Shown: positions 52,186-61,314, numbered from the stretch's first letter. The stretch: 64,000 bases of DNA from Hymenobacter yonginensis (GCF_027625995.1 NZ_CP115396.1:434001-498000); one strand, 5' to 3'. Numbers and translations: made by a program. The notes: generated by a model from the sequence alone, not told the origin.

Positions 52186-53256
52186 ATGGCCAAACCCCGC
52201 ATCGACTACAAAGCCAAGGCCCTGAAACGCCGCAACCGGTTCGCCTACATCACCGGTATTTCGGGCCTGATTCTGATTACGTTTTCCTACTATTTCTACC
52301 AGGTTTTCTTTACCCCGAACGTAGAAACCAAAACGCCCACCTACGTGCTGGTGCGCCGCGGCGAAACGGCCAAAGCGGTGCTGGACTCCATCGAGGCCAC
52401 CGGCGTTATCGTGGATAAGCTCAGCCTGCGCTTCGTGGCCAAGGTGATGAAATACGAAAAGCTGGTGAAGCCCGGCCGCTACGAGCTCAAAGATGGCTAC
52501 ACCAACCGCGAGCTGATCAACGCGCTGCGCACCGGCCGCCAGTCGCCGCTCAAGCTCACGTTCCAGAACATCCGCCTGCGCCAGGATCTGGCCCAGAAGC
52601 TCAATACTGCCATTGATGCCCGCCCCGGCCAGTTCGACAGCCTGCTCAGCAGCCCCGGCTACACCAAAAGCCTGGGTTTCGACACCACGAGCATCATGAC
52701 CATGTTCATCCCGAACACCTACGAGCTGTACTGGAACTCCACGCCTGACAACCTCATGCAGCGCATGAAAAAGGAGTACGAGAAGTTCTGGACTCCTGCC
52801 CGCGACGCCAAGCGCAAAAAGCTCAACCTAAGCCGCGCCGAAGTCAGCACCCTGGCCAGCATCGTGGAGGCCGAGCAGCAGCAGCACGCCGATGAGCGGC
52901 CGCGCGTGGCCGGCGTGTACCTCAATCGCTTGCGCCGTGGCATGAAGCTCCAGGCCGACCCCACGGTGGTGTACGCCAACCAGGATTTCACCATCAAGCG
53001 GGTGCTCAACGTGCACCTCACCAAAGATTCGCCCTACAACACATACAAGTACGCCGGCCTGCCGCCCGGCCCCATCAACCTGCCCAGCATTGCCAGCATT
53101 GATGCCGTGCTGAACCCCGAAAGCCACGACTACCTGTACTTCTGCGCCAAGGAAGACTTCAGCGGCTACCACGCCTTTGCTCGCAATGAGCAGGAGCACC
53201 TCGTAAACGCCCGCCGCTACCAAGCTGCCCTCACGCGGAGCGGAATTATGAAGTAG
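52186..53256 (+). CDS. mltG: Endolytic murein transglycosylase MltG
   Basis: The 356-residue protein has an N-terminal anchor (FAYITGISGLILITFSYYFYQVFF), a LysM-like region (YVLVRRGETAKAVLDSI), and the YceG/MltG core with the catalytic Glu in LASIVEAEQQQHADERPRVAGVYLNRL and LQADPTVVYA. The closing NTYKYAGLPPGPINLPSIASIDAVLNPE is highly characteristic. It cuts nascent glycan strands in the inner membrane. The thioesterase gene follows after a repeat-like spacer. Confidence 0.95.
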   Translation: MAKPRIDYKAKALKRRNRFAYITGISGLILITFSYYFYQVFFTPNVETKTPTYVLVRRGETAKAVLDSIEATGVIVDKLSLRFVAKVMKYEKLVKPGRYELKDGYTNRELINALRTGRQSPLKLTFQNIRLRQDLAQKLNTAIDARPGQFDSLLSSPGYTKSLGFDTTSIMTMFIPNTYELYWNSTPDNLMQRMKKEYEKFWTPARDAKRKKLNLSRAEVSTLASIVEAEQQQHADERPRVAGVYLNRLRRGMKLQADPTVVYANQDFTIKRVLNVHLTKDSPYNTYKYAGLPPGPINLPSIASIDAVLNPESHDYLYFCAKEDFSGYHAFARNEQEHLVNARRYQAALTRSGIMK

Positions 53257-53265
53257 CGCTTCCAT

Positions 53266-53359
53266 GGTTAGATGGCTGCATTGTTGAATTGTTGGTCGTG
53301 CTGACGGATCGTTTAACAGTCATCCATTTAACACTGCAGCCATTTAATCATTCAACCCA
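53266..53359. repeat. TTGAATTG-type intergenic repeat, copy 2
   Basis: GATGGCTGCATTGTTGAATTGTTGG on the left and CTGCAGCCATTTAATCATTCAACCC on the right, ending one base before the thioesterase ATG. Imperfectly inverted; see 2036-2139. Confidence 0.45.
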
Positions 53360-53848
53360 ATGTATTCTTCCGACACCCAGATCCGCGTGCGGTACGCCGA
53401 AACCGACCAGATGGGCTACGTGTACCACGGCAACTACGCGGCCTACTTCGAGGTGTGCCGCACCGAAGCCTTCCGGCAGCTGGGCATCAGCTACAAAGAC
53501 CTGGAAGCTGAAGGCGTGGGCATGCCGGTAGGCGAAATCCGCACCCGATTCCGCCGCCCCGCTCGCTACGACGACTTGCTCACAGTCCGCCTGCTGCTCA
53601 AGCAGCCCGCCGAAGGCTCGCGGGTGCTGTTCGAATACGAAATCTACAATGAGGCCCGGGAGCTTCTTACCGAAGGCCACACCCTGATGGTGTTCGTGAA
53701 CATGAGCACCGGCCGCCCCGTGCCCATCCCGCCGCACATCCAGCAGAAGCTGTCCGGATACTTTACCGACGACGAAGCCGGCAGCCCGCTCACGCCGCCC
53801 AAAGCCCCCAGCGACGCGCCGGCCCCGGCCGCGTTTCTGAAGAAGTAG
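53360..53848 (+). CDS. Acyl-CoA thioesterase, hotdog fold
   Basis: The 162-residue protein has the 4-hydroxybenzoyl-CoA thioesterase pattern: IRVRYAETDQMGYVYHGNYAAYFEVCRTEAFRQLG (with the conserved Asp in ETDQMG), then the hotdog strands VRLLLKQPAEGSRVLFEYEIYN. The tail is Pro/Ala rich and does not belong to the fold. It hydrolyses acyl-CoA or acyl-ACP thioesters; YbgC-like members work at the envelope. Confidence 0.88.
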   Translation: MYSSDTQIRVRYAETDQMGYVYHGNYAAYFEVCRTEAFRQLGISYKDLEAEGVGMPVGEIRTRFRRPARYDDLLTVRLLLKQPAEGSRVLFEYEIYNEARELLTEGHTLMVFVNMSTGRPVPIPPHIQQKLSGYFTDDEAGSPLTPPKAPSDAPAPAAFLKK

Positions 53849-53949
53849 GCACGTCATTCCGAGCCGCGCGAGGAATCTCGCGTGCTGATGTTGTAGTGGT
53901 ATTGATTGCTACACTGGCGAGATTCCTCGCGCGGCTCGGAATGACGTGC
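53849..53949. repeat. Family A palindrome with perfect 32-bp arms
   Basis: Arms 53849-53880 and 53918-53949 are exact complements, starting GCACGTCATTCCGAGC. It follows the thioesterase stop codon directly. Confidence 0.9.
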
Positions 53950-53986
53950 TTAGGCATGACGTTCTGTTATTCCTCATTCACTGCAC

Positions 53987-54979
53987 ATGCGCCTGCCCAC
54001 CCGCCGCTACCATTTGCCCGATGTACGCCGCCGCCGGTCGTACCGCAAGGCTATTGTGTTTCTGAAGCGGCTGCGCTTTGCTGGCGGCCGGGCCTCGGTG
54101 TATGATGTGGTGGACCGGCTGATGCAGGAAATCCGGCTGGATGGCATTGCCAAGCGCGCCTCTTACATGGCGTTCAACTTCACCATTGCCATCTTTCCCA
54201 CCATCATCTTCCTGTTCACGCTCATTCCGTACATCCGCATCCCGAACCTGAACCTGTACATTCTGGAGTTTCTGGCCGACCTGATTCCGGGCGAGATGTA
54301 TCGGGCTATTTCGGGCACCATCGAGGACATCGTGAACATTCCGCACGGTGGCTTGCTGTCGTTTGGTTTTGCCACGGCACTGGTGCTCAGCTCCAACGGC
54401 ATCATGGCCCTGCTCGACGCCTTCGAGAAGAAGTATCCCTCGTTCAAGAAGCGCACCTACGTGCGCAAGCGGGTCATTGCCACGCTGCTGACGGTGGTGC
54501 TGTCGTCGGTGCTGCTGGTGTCGGTGGTGGGTATCTTCTTCGGTACCTATATCATTGATGCGCTGGTGTTTCACGAAATCGTGCCCGAGCAGTACACCGC
54601 TGAGCTGATTACGGTCATCAAGTACGGCTCGGTAGTGGGGCTGTTCCTGCTCACCACCTGCCTCGTGTACTACTACGTGCCGCCCGTGCACGACAAGTGG
54701 CCGTTTCTGTCGGCCGGGGCCATTGTGGCCACGCTGCTCATCTTCCTGGTGTCGTTTCTGTTCATCCTCTACGTGAAGATTTTCGACAGCTACAACCACT
54801 TCTACGGCTCGGTGGGCACGCTCGTGGGCTTCATGGTGTGGCTGGATTTCGTGTGCATGACCCTGATTCTGGGTTTCGAAATCAACGTCAGCATCGACGC
54901 CGTGACCGGGCGGCTGCGCAACAACGCCGCCGGCCTGCGCCTGATGAACCGTTTGCGCAATCAGGAGGCGAAAATTTAA
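53987..54979 (+). CDS. YihY/BrkB-family membrane protein
   Basis: The 330-residue inner-membrane protein has about six helices. Characteristic phrases are RASYMAFNFTIAIFPTIIFLFTLIPY near the N-terminus, SSNGIMALLDAFEKKY, and YNHFYGSVGTLVGFMVWLDFVCMTLILGFEIN near the end. The family was once called ribonuclease BN in error; its function is still unclear, though homologues act in envelope lipid or transport traits. tRNA-Ser genes follow. Confidence 0.92.
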   Translation: MRLPTRRYHLPDVRRRRSYRKAIVFLKRLRFAGGRASVYDVVDRLMQEIRLDGIAKRASYMAFNFTIAIFPTIIFLFTLIPYIRIPNLNLYILEFLADLIPGEMYRAISGTIEDIVNIPHGGLLSFGFATALVLSSNGIMALLDAFEKKYPSFKKRTYVRKRVIATLLTVVLSSVLLVSVVGIFFGTYIIDALVFHEIVPEQYTAELITVIKYGSVVGLFLLTTCLVYYYVPPVHDKWPFLSAGAIVATLLIFLVSFLFILYVKIFDSYNHFYGSVGTLVGFMVWLDFVCMTLILGFEINVSIDAVTGRLRNNAAGLRLMNRLRNQEAKI

Positions 54980-55053
54980 TCCCTGATTATCAGCTACAAG
55001 CCCTCAGGCGGAGAGCGGCGGCGGATTTTTTAGAAAAAATAAGTGGCCAAAAG

Positions 55054-55084
55054 TTGTGATGGGCAGGATGCGCTGCTACTTTTG
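55054..55084 (+). promoter_or_regulatory. Complete promoter for tRNA-Ser genes
   Basis: TTG (55054-55056), a 20-base gap, then TACTTTTG (55077-55084) gives a full Bacteroidota promoter. The tRNA begins 29 bases downstream. This is the best promoter match noted in the window. Confidence 0.8.
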
Positions 55085-55112
55085 TCGTCCCAAACCACTC
55101 AGTTTGGACCCT

Positions 55113-55199
55113 AGAGAGGTGGCAGAGTGGTCGAATGCGACGGATTCGAAATCCGTTATACCTGCAAGGGTATCGGGGGTTCGAATCCCCCCCTCTCTA
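55113..55199 (+). tRNA. tRNA-Ser (anticodon CGA)
   Basis: All arms pair: acceptor AGAGAGG / CCTCTCT, D-arm with GGCAGAGTGG, anticodon arm ACGGA-TTCGAAA-TCCGT giving CGA, a long variable arm, and the TTCGAAT T-loop. The long variable arm confirms serine. The discriminator base at 55199 is A, whereas the neighbouring tRNA-Ser has the usual G. No CCA is encoded. Confidence 0.95.
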
Positions 55200-55276
55200 C
55201 AAGAGTACCTGAGTACGCTAAGCAATTGAGCAGGTCACCGGCCTGCTCAATTATTTAACTACCAATTTTTTTTTTT

Positions 55277-55361
55277 AGAGGAGTGGCAGAGTGGTCGATT
55301 GCGGCGGTCTTGAAAACCGTTGAGGGTTAAACCTCCGGGGGTTCGAATCCCTCCTCCTCTG
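55277..55361 (+). tRNA. tRNA-Ser (anticodon TGA)
   Basis: Acceptor AGAGGAG pairs with CTCCTCT, anticodon loop in GGTCTTGAAAACC gives TGA, long variable arm, T-loop TTCGAAT, discriminator G. No CCA is encoded. It follows the CGA tRNA by 77 bases and probably shares its transcript. Confidence 0.95.
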
Positions 55362-55374
55362 CGTAGTAAACAGC

Positions 55375-55408
55375 AAAATCCCTCTGGCAGCCGCCAGGGG
55401 GATTTTTG
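55375..55408 (+). terminator. Rho-independent terminator after the tRNA genes
   Basis: AATCCCTCTGGC pairs with GCCAGGGGGATT (one G-T pair), followed by five T. Confidence 0.85.
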
Positions 55409-55497
55409 TTTTCAGGCGTTTCCAAGCCGGTGAGCCGGCTTGCAACAGGCCACCGCTACATAACCGCTAGCTGCCGCACCAGTGGCGGAATAGCCGC

Positions 55498-55653
55498 TTA
55501 CCAGCCGTAGCGCCACGCGTGGTAGAGCACAAAGCCGACCAGCAACGCCAGCAGGGCAGAGGCCAGTAGGGTTTCCCGGCGGATTCTGGGCCGCGAAGAA
55601 CGCCGGCTGGTTCGTTGGCGGCGGGAGTGTCTGATAACGGCATCCTTTTCCAT
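55498..55653 (-). CDS. Small hypothetical membrane protein
   Basis: A 51-residue frame. MEKDAVIRHSRRQRTSRRSS is a basic cytoplasmic start, then LLASALLALLVGFVLYH is one membrane helix, ending WRYGW. Basic start followed by a helix is a sensible type-II-like topology. The ATG has no Shine-Dalgarno motif, but that is normal here. No homologue recognised, so the call rests on topology alone. Confidence 0.55.
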   Translation of the reverse strand: MEKDAVIRHSRRQRTSRRSSRPRIRRETLLASALLALLVGFVLYHAWRYGW

Positions 55654-56074
55654 AGCAGGTGGCTAGCAAGTTGAACATCAGGGCTAAACCAGATACGTAG
55701 CAAGTGCCTCCCGCAGATTTAGGGTCGCCAGCCGTTGCCCGGGAAAATGGAGGCAGCGGTGGCAGCGAATAGCAGGGCCAAGCGTGGAAAGAAGGGGTGA
55801 CGTAACCGGATAAGAGGTGCTGACTAGAGGGGTAGTGGCTCTGGACAGGCCTGTATGAGGAGCGGGGGAGAGGCGGGAAAATGCGTCAGCGGCCATATGA
55901 CTGGCAATCAGAGCGGCAGCCAGTGGCGGCAATTGTAGGAAAATGAGAGTATTGATTTGGATTGCTGCCATCTGACCTTATCTTACCTCCGCTTTATGTG
56001 CTGCAATTGCCACGCAAACAGCACTATGAGTTCAATCCGGCTTATCGTTTCTCTTTCACTTTTCAGGTTACTCC
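55654..56074. other. Intergenic region before the fibronectin-type protein
   Basis: About 420 bases. A 95-codon frame on the minus strand (55684-55971) has no features of a real protein. No palindrome element or clear promoter box is visible; the part just before the ATG is AT-richer. Confidence 0.4.
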
Positions 56075-59000
56075 ATGCAAAAACCTCTACCCATTATTCG
56101 CCGTGCACGCCGTAGCTGGCGCCAGCTTGTAGTAGCGGCCGGGAGTCTGGCGTTGTTGGCGCTGAGCCCGGGGCAGGCCCGCGCCCAGGCCGATGCCTAC
56201 CAGTTTGCGGCCACTACGGGCACATATGCGCCGTTGCCGGGCACGGCCCCCTCCGCTACGGCCGTGCAGGCCGACGATGCTATTTCCGATGCCCTGCCTA
56301 TCGGATTCTCGTTTTCCTTCGATGGTATTCCGTATAGCAGTGTCTATGCCAGCTCCAACGGCTTTCTGTCGTTTAACAGCAGCGCCACCAGCAGCCTGAC
56401 CAACAACCTGACCACCGGCAGCGGCGCCACTCAGCTGCCGCTGCTGGCGCCGCTCTGGGACGACCTGGGCGGTGAGCTGCCCAACAGCGCAGCCCGCTAC
56501 CAGACCAGCGGCTCGGCCCCCAACCGGGTATTCACGTTTGAGTGGCAGAACTGGTCGTGGAACTACAACGCTACGGCGGCCGTGGTATCGTTTCAGGTGA
56601 AGCTCTACGAGACATCCAACCGCGTTGAGTTTGTGTACCGGCCGGAAGGCGGCGCAGTAAACTCACCTTCGGCGTCTATTGGCATTGCGGGCACGGGTAC
56701 GCCCGTGCCGTTTTTGTCGCTGAGCAGCACGGCGGCCTCGCCCACAGTCAGCTCGAGCACCGAAACCAACTCGCTCAGCACACTACCCGCGGCCGGCCAG
56801 ATTTACGCGTTTACGCCGCCGCCAGCTACGGGCTGCCCCACGCCCCGCAACCTGGCCGTAACTAGCACCACCGCTACTTCGGCGCTGGTTACCTGGAGTG
56901 TAATCGGGGGCGGCGGCACGTTTTCCATCAACTACGGCCCCACCGGCTTCACGCCGGGCACCGGTGGCCAGACCATCACCAGTACCGGCACTTCGGTAAC
57001 CATTCCGGGCTTGTCGCCCAGCACGAACTATCAGTTCTACGTTACGCAGCTCTGCTCCGGCAGTACGTCCACCCGCTCCAACGTAGGCACATTCCGCACC
57101 GAGTGCGTGACGCCGAACTATGCTGTCCTTCCCTTCAATGAAACGTTTGAAGGCACGTGGCTGGACCGTTGCGCCACGCGCGACGTACCCGGCAACAACT
57201 GGCGCAACACGCCGCTAACGGGCAACAACTCCTGGCGGCGCGAAGACGACGGCGTGGCCGCCAACTGGGGCTCGCCCACCAGCTACGCCTACACGCCCAC
57301 CGGCAGCCAAAGCAGCGCCCACTCGGCCCGTTTCCACAGCGGCAGCGCCAGCGTTGGCCTGATCGGGACGATGGACCTGTTTGCGAATCTGAGCGGCGCC
57401 GGCAGCAAACGCCTGAGCTTCGACTACATCAACACCACGGGCTCCGACTCGCTGACGGTGCAGATTTCCACGGATGGTGGCCTCACCTTTGGGCCGCAGC
57501 TGCTGCGCCTGGGCAGCGCCGCCGGTGGTTTCCGCAGCCAGAACCTGACGCTCACCAGCACGTCGGCCACCACGGTTATCCGCTTCCGCGCCCGCGCCGA
57601 TTTCGGCTCCACTGATATCGGCCTCGATAACGTGCGGCTGGAATCGTTCAGCAACTGCCTGAGCCCGCTCGGGCTGGCCGTTACCTCTGTCACGGCCACC
57701 ACGGCTACGGTGTCGTGGGCCAGCGCCGGCACGGGCACCTACACCGTTTTCTACGGACCTACGGGCTTCACGCCGGGTGGTGCCGGCAGCCAAACCCTCA
57801 GCGGTATTACGGGCACTTCGGCCACCATCCCGGGCCTCACGGCCAGCACCGAGTACCAGTTCTACGTGCGGCAGGATTGCGGGGGCTCTACCTCGGCCAA
57901 TGGCGGTCCGGTGGCTTTCCGCACTGACTGCGTGACGCCGAACTACGCCACGCTGCCGTTCAGCGAGACATTTGAAGGCACGTGGCTGGACCGTTGCGCC
58001 ACGCGCGACGTGCCCAGCAACAACTGGCGCAACACGCCGCTAACGGGCAACAACTCCTGGCGGCGCGAAGACGACGGCGTGGCCGCCAACTGGGGCTCGC
58101 CCACCAGCTACGCCTACACGCCTACCGGCAGCCAAAGCAGCGCCCATTCGGCCCGTTTCCACAGCGGCAGCGCCAGCTCGGGCCTGATAGGTACCATGGA
58201 TCTGTACGTGAACCTAAGCGGTGCCGGCAGCCGGGAGCTGGCGTTCGACTACATCAACACCACGGGCTCCGACTCACTGACGGTGCAGATTTCCACGGAT
58301 GGCGGCGCCACGTTTGGGCCGCAGCTACTGCGCCTGGGCAGCGCCACGGGCGGCTTCCGGGGCCAGACGCTGGCCCTCACCAGCACGTCGGCCACCACGG
58401 TTATCCGCTTCCGCGCCCGCGCCGACTTTGGTACCACCGACATCGGCCTCGATAACGTCACCATTTCGTCGTGCCCCCGGGTAAGCAACGTGGCCGTGAG
58501 CAACATCACGGGCACCACGGCCACGGTTACCTTCACGCCCGTAGCGGGCTCCGGCGGCTACACGGTGGTAGCCACGCCAACCACCGGCCCGGCCGTGACG
58601 GTATCGGGCAGCAACTCGCCCATCCAGCTGACGGGCCTGCAGGGCCTGATGCAGTACACGGTAGGCGTGGTGAGCAGCTGCGGTACCGGCCAGTCGTCGG
58701 CTCCCGTAACGGCCACCTTCACGACGCTGCTGCCACCGGTATCCAACGACGAGCCCTGCACCGCCACGGTATTGCCCGCCAACGGCACGGCCCTGACGAC
58801 GTCCAACCTGGGGGCTACGGCCTCTGCGGCCAACGGCTATTCTAACCCCGGCTGCGCCCCCGCCGCCAACCCTAAGGATGTGTGGTTCTCGTTTGTGGCT
58901 CCCGGCAACGGGCCACGTTCTTTGGTTGTGACGGGCGCACCGGCCGGGCAGGTACGCCTGTTCTCGGCAACGTCCTGCAACGGGCCGTTTACGCAGTTGG

Positions 59001-59434
59001 CCTGCCGGGCCAGCACGGGTTCCGGCACGGCCGCCGGTTCGCTGGCGCTGCCTGCTCTCACGCCGGGTACCACGTACTACGTGTCGGTTTCGGGTTACGG
59101 CTCCAGCGATGCGCAGGGCGCCTTCACCATTGCGCTGGCTTCTACCCTGAGCACGGGCATGGGCCAGCTGCCGAGCGGTGAGGTGAGCGTGTTCCCGACG
59201 CCCCACCAGGGCGGCCCGCTGACGCTGCGCCTGCGCGGCGTAGAAGCCGGCGTGTCGGCGGTGCGGGTGGAACTGCTGAACGCCCTCGGCCAGCAGGTGA
59301 TGAACCAGGAACTGGCCGTTCGGGGCGGGGCCCTGGAGCAGGCACTGCCGGTGCAGAACTTGGCCAAAGGCTTCTACACGATGCGGGTACAGGTTGGCAA
59401 GCACACCGTAACCCGGAAAGTAGTGCTGGAATAG
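56075..59434 (+). CDS. Large surface protein with fibronectin type III repeats and T9SS tail
   Basis: The 1119-residue secreted protein has a signal peptide (SLALLALSPGQARAQA), an N-terminal jellyroll with SFSFDGIPYSSVYASSNGFLSFN and WDDLGGELPNSAARYQ, then fibronectin III domains starting CPTPRNLAVTSTTATSALVTW, CLSPLGLAVTSVTATTATVSW and CPRVSNVAVSNITGTTATVTF. Between these are two near-identical MAM-like blocks (residues 344-530 and 619-805). A PPC-like part and the T9SS tail VFPTPHQGGPLTLRLRG...GFYTMRVQVGKHTVTRKVVLE close it. Likely an adhesin or scaffold. Confidence 0.88.
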   Translation: MQKPLPIIRRARRSWRQLVVAAGSLALLALSPGQARAQADAYQFAATTGTYAPLPGTAPSATAVQADDAISDALPIGFSFSFDGIPYSSVYASSNGFLSFNSSATSSLTNNLTTGSGATQLPLLAPLWDDLGGELPNSAARYQTSGSAPNRVFTFEWQNWSWNYNATAAVVSFQVKLYETSNRVEFVYRPEGGAVNSPSASIGIAGTGTPVPFLSLSSTAASPTVSSSTETNSLSTLPAAGQIYAFTPPPATGCPTPRNLAVTSTTATSALVTWSVIGGGGTFSINYGPTGFTPGTGGQTITSTGTSVTIPGLSPSTNYQFYVTQLCSGSTSTRSNVGTFRTECVTPNYAVLPFNETFEGTWLDRCATRDVPGNNWRNTPLTGNNSWRREDDGVAANWGSPTSYAYTPTGSQSSAHSARFHSGSASVGLIGTMDLFANLSGAGSKRLSFDYINTTGSDSLTVQISTDGGLTFGPQLLRLGSAAGGFRSQNLTLTSTSATTVIRFRARADFGSTDIGLDNVRLESFSNCLSPLGLAVTSVTATTATVSWASAGTGTYTVFYGPTGFTPGGAGSQTLSGITGTSATIPGLTASTEYQFYVRQDCGGSTSANGGPVAFRTDCVTPNYATLPFSETFEGTWLDRCATRDVPSNNWRNTPLTGNNSWRREDDGVAANWGSPTSYAYTPTGSQSSAHSARFHSGSASSGLIGTMDLYVNLSGAGSRELAFDYINTTGSDSLTVQISTDGGATFGPQLLRLGSATGGFRGQTLALTSTSATTVIRFRARADFGTTDIGLDNVTISSCPRVSNVAVSNITGTTATVTFTPVAGSGGYTVVATPTTGPAVTVSGSNSPIQLTGLQGLMQYTVGVVSSCGTGQSSAPVTATFTTLLPPVSNDEPCTATVLPANGTALTTSNLGATASAANGYSNPGCAPAANPKDVWFSFVAPGNGPRSLVVTGAPAGQVRLFSATSCNGPFTQLACRASTGSGTAAGSLALPALTPGTTYYVSVSGYGSSDAQGAFTIALASTLSTGMGQLPSGEVSVFPTPHQGGPLTLRLRGVEAGVSAVRVELLNALGQQVMNQELAVRGGALEQALPVQNLAKGFYTMRVQVGKHTVTRKVVLE
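57104..58465 (+). repeat. Internal tandem repeat, 825-bp unit
   Basis: The block starting TGCGTGACGCCGAACTA at 57104 recurs at 57929, an offset of exactly 825 bases (275 codons). Over the first 540 bases the two copies are nearly identical at DNA level, including silent positions; the remaining part (the fibronectin domain) is more diverged. Confidence 0.85.
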
Positions 59435-59470
59435 TGCGTGCACCAGCAGGGCTGTAACGACGCCCACGCT

Positions 59471-59514
59471 GCAAAAAAAGAAGGCCAGGCACATGCATGG
59501 CCTTCTTTTTTTGC
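59471..59514 (+). terminator. Rho-independent terminator
   Basis: AAAAAAAGAAGGCCA pairs with TGGCCTTCTTTTTTT, with T run following. It ends the large surface protein gene. Confidence 0.9.
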
Positions 59515-59652
59515 CTGTGAAACCATACCGCCGCGCTAGGGAGCTGCGGTGGGCAAGCGCCACAGTACAACCCCGGCCCGCACGGCGCGTAGATGCAATG
59601 CTTTCCGATCCAGGGTGCTGTGCCCGGCCTTGGTTTAGCATCTGTGTTTCCT

Positions 59653-60921
59653 ATGCTAAAATGGCTACTTGGGATGCTGGCTTTGCTGCTGCTGTCTCCC
59701 TCTTCCGCATCTGCCTACTCGGTGCTTACCCACCAGGCCAACATCGACTCTTCCTGGACCCGCTGTCTGATGCCTATGCTGCAGAAGCGCTACCCGGGCG
59801 CCACCGAGGAGCAGCTTATCGAGGCCAAAGGCTACGCCTACGGTGGCTCCATCATCCAGGATATGGGCTTTTACCCGTTCGGCTCCGAGCTATTCACCAA
59901 CATGACGCACTATGTGCGCAGCGGTGATTTTGTGCGCAACCTCCTAGACGAAGCCCACGGGCGCAACGAATACGCGTTTGCCCTGGGGGCGCTGGCGCAC
60001 TACTCAGCCGATGTGATAGGCCACCCCGAAGGCACCAACAAGGCCATGGCGTCGGTGTATCCGGACTTGCGACAGAAATTTGGGACCGAAATCACCTACG
60101 AGGAAGCTCCGGTGCAGCACACGCAGCTGGAGTTTGCCTTCGATGTGGTGCAGCTGGCCGCCGGCCGCTACCGCACCGCCGACTACCAGCGCTACATCGG
60201 GTTTCAGGTGAGCAAGCCGGTGCTGGAGCGGGCGTTCCGCAAAACCTACGGGCTGGAGCTGGGCAAGGTGATTTTCAACGTCGATCTGGCCATCAGCTCG
60301 TTCCGGTTTGCGGTGCGCAGCCTGATTCCGATTGCCAGCCGGGCGGCGTGGCAGTCGCAGAAAAAGGAAATCCGACGCCTCAGCCCGCGGGCCCGTCGGC
60401 GCGAGTACGTGTACGACCAGAGTGAGCACGCCTACCGCCAGCAATATGGCACCGACTACCAGAAGCCTGGCACCGGGGCTCGGGTGCTGTCGTATTTCGT
60501 GCGGGTGCTGCCCAAAATCGGCCCCTTGAAGCCTTTTGCGTTCAAGCTGCCGACACCGGAAGCGCAGGAACTGTTCAAGGCCAGCTTCCGGCAGGTGATG
60601 ACCAGCTACTGCCGCCACGTGGAAGCCGAGCCGTACGACACAGTTACGGTTTCGCGGCAAGTGCTGCCCAACACCGACTTCGACACCGGCCGCCCGACGG
60701 CGGTGGGCGAATACGAGCTGACCGATGAAGCCTATGGCGAGTGGGTACGCAAGCTGGCCGATAACAAGTTCGACGGCCTGACGGCGCCGGTGCAGCAAAA
60801 CATCCTCACCTTCTTTGGCCCCAACCCCAAGGAGCCTATCGACGAAGACGAAAAAGAGGCCGGCACCCGCGCTAAAACCATGGAAGCCCTAGCGCAGCTG
60901 AAAGCGCAGGACGTAAAGTAG
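59653..60921 (+). CDS. Zinc-dependent phospholipase C-like protein
   Basis: The 422-residue exported protein has a signal peptide (LLGMLALLLLSPSSASA) and the helical zinc-site pattern of the phospholipase C / S1-P1 superfamily: AYSVLTHQANID (first His after processing), GFYPFGSELFTNMTHYVRSGDFV and ALGALAHYSADVIGHPEGTN. The C-terminal half is Lys/Arg rich and unrelated to the enzyme core. The start at 59653 is the ATG of the signal peptide; upstream frame is not coding. Substrate unknown. Confidence 0.8.
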   Translation: MLKWLLGMLALLLLSPSSASAYSVLTHQANIDSSWTRCLMPMLQKRYPGATEEQLIEAKGYAYGGSIIQDMGFYPFGSELFTNMTHYVRSGDFVRNLLDEAHGRNEYAFALGALAHYSADVIGHPEGTNKAMASVYPDLRQKFGTEITYEEAPVQHTQLEFAFDVVQLAAGRYRTADYQRYIGFQVSKPVLERAFRKTYGLELGKVIFNVDLAISSFRFAVRSLIPIASRAAWQSQKKEIRRLSPRARRREYVYDQSEHAYRQQYGTDYQKPGTGARVLSYFVRVLPKIGPLKPFAFKLPTPEAQELFKASFRQVMTSYCRHVEAEPYDTVTVSRQVLPNTDFDTGRPTAVGEYELTDEAYGEWVRKLADNKFDGLTAPVQQNILTFFGPNPKEPIDEDEKEAGTRAKTMEALAQLKAQDVK

Positions 60922-60952
60922 TACCCGCCGAAACCAGCCAAGCTTATACTAG

Positions 60953-60999
60953 AGCGGGGCGGGCTCCGGACCTATGTGGTCCGGGGCTCGCCCCGCTTT
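60953..60999 (+). terminator. Hairpin terminator
   Basis: AGCGGGGCGGGCTCCGGACC pairs with its complement over nearly 20 bases, followed by a short T stretch (GCTTTG). Confidence 0.75.
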
Positions 61000-61125
61000 G
61001 TGTTGCGTTAGGTGTGGTTTAGTACTGATGCAGAGGCAGTGAGTGGTTGAGTTTTATTCAACTATCTGGCTGATTTGCCTGCTTCTAGCGATTATTCAAC
61101 CACTCAGTGGCTACAGTCTCACCGC

Positions 61126-61314
61126 TTAGGAATACTGGCGGTATGCTTTGTAGGTGCGGTATACCGGGCGGTGGATTTTGCCGGATTTCTGCTTGACGGT
61201 AGTGCGCAGAATGGGCAGCCGGAAAAAAGGCTGGGCTGCTGCCGTGAAGGCCGAGCATACGCTCATCGAGACGAAAACCAGGATCAGGGACAGGCGGCAA
61301 ATAACGGTGAACAT
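61126..61314 (-). CDS. Small secreted basic peptide (possible)
   Basis: The 62-residue frame has a signal peptide (MFTVICRLSLILVFVSMSVCSAFTAAA) and a mature part of about 34 residues that is basic and Tyr/Arg rich (TVKQKSGKIHRPVYRTYKAYRQ). Secreted, basic peptides of this size are common in the genus, but no motif is decisive. The plus-strand frame over it (61075-61653) is judged to be a shadow. Confidence 0.45.
   Translation of the reverse strand: MFTVICRLSLILVFVSMSVCSAFTAAAQPFFRLPILRTTVKQKSGKIHRPVYRTYKAYRQYS

Noticed and set aside
55684-55971. 95-codon minus-strand ORF
   Set aside because: Although its start is hydrophobic, the rest is low complexity and has no conserved features.
58325-59641. 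438-codon ORF opposite the large surface protein
   Set aside because: Shadow; Arg/Gly-rich with no motif.
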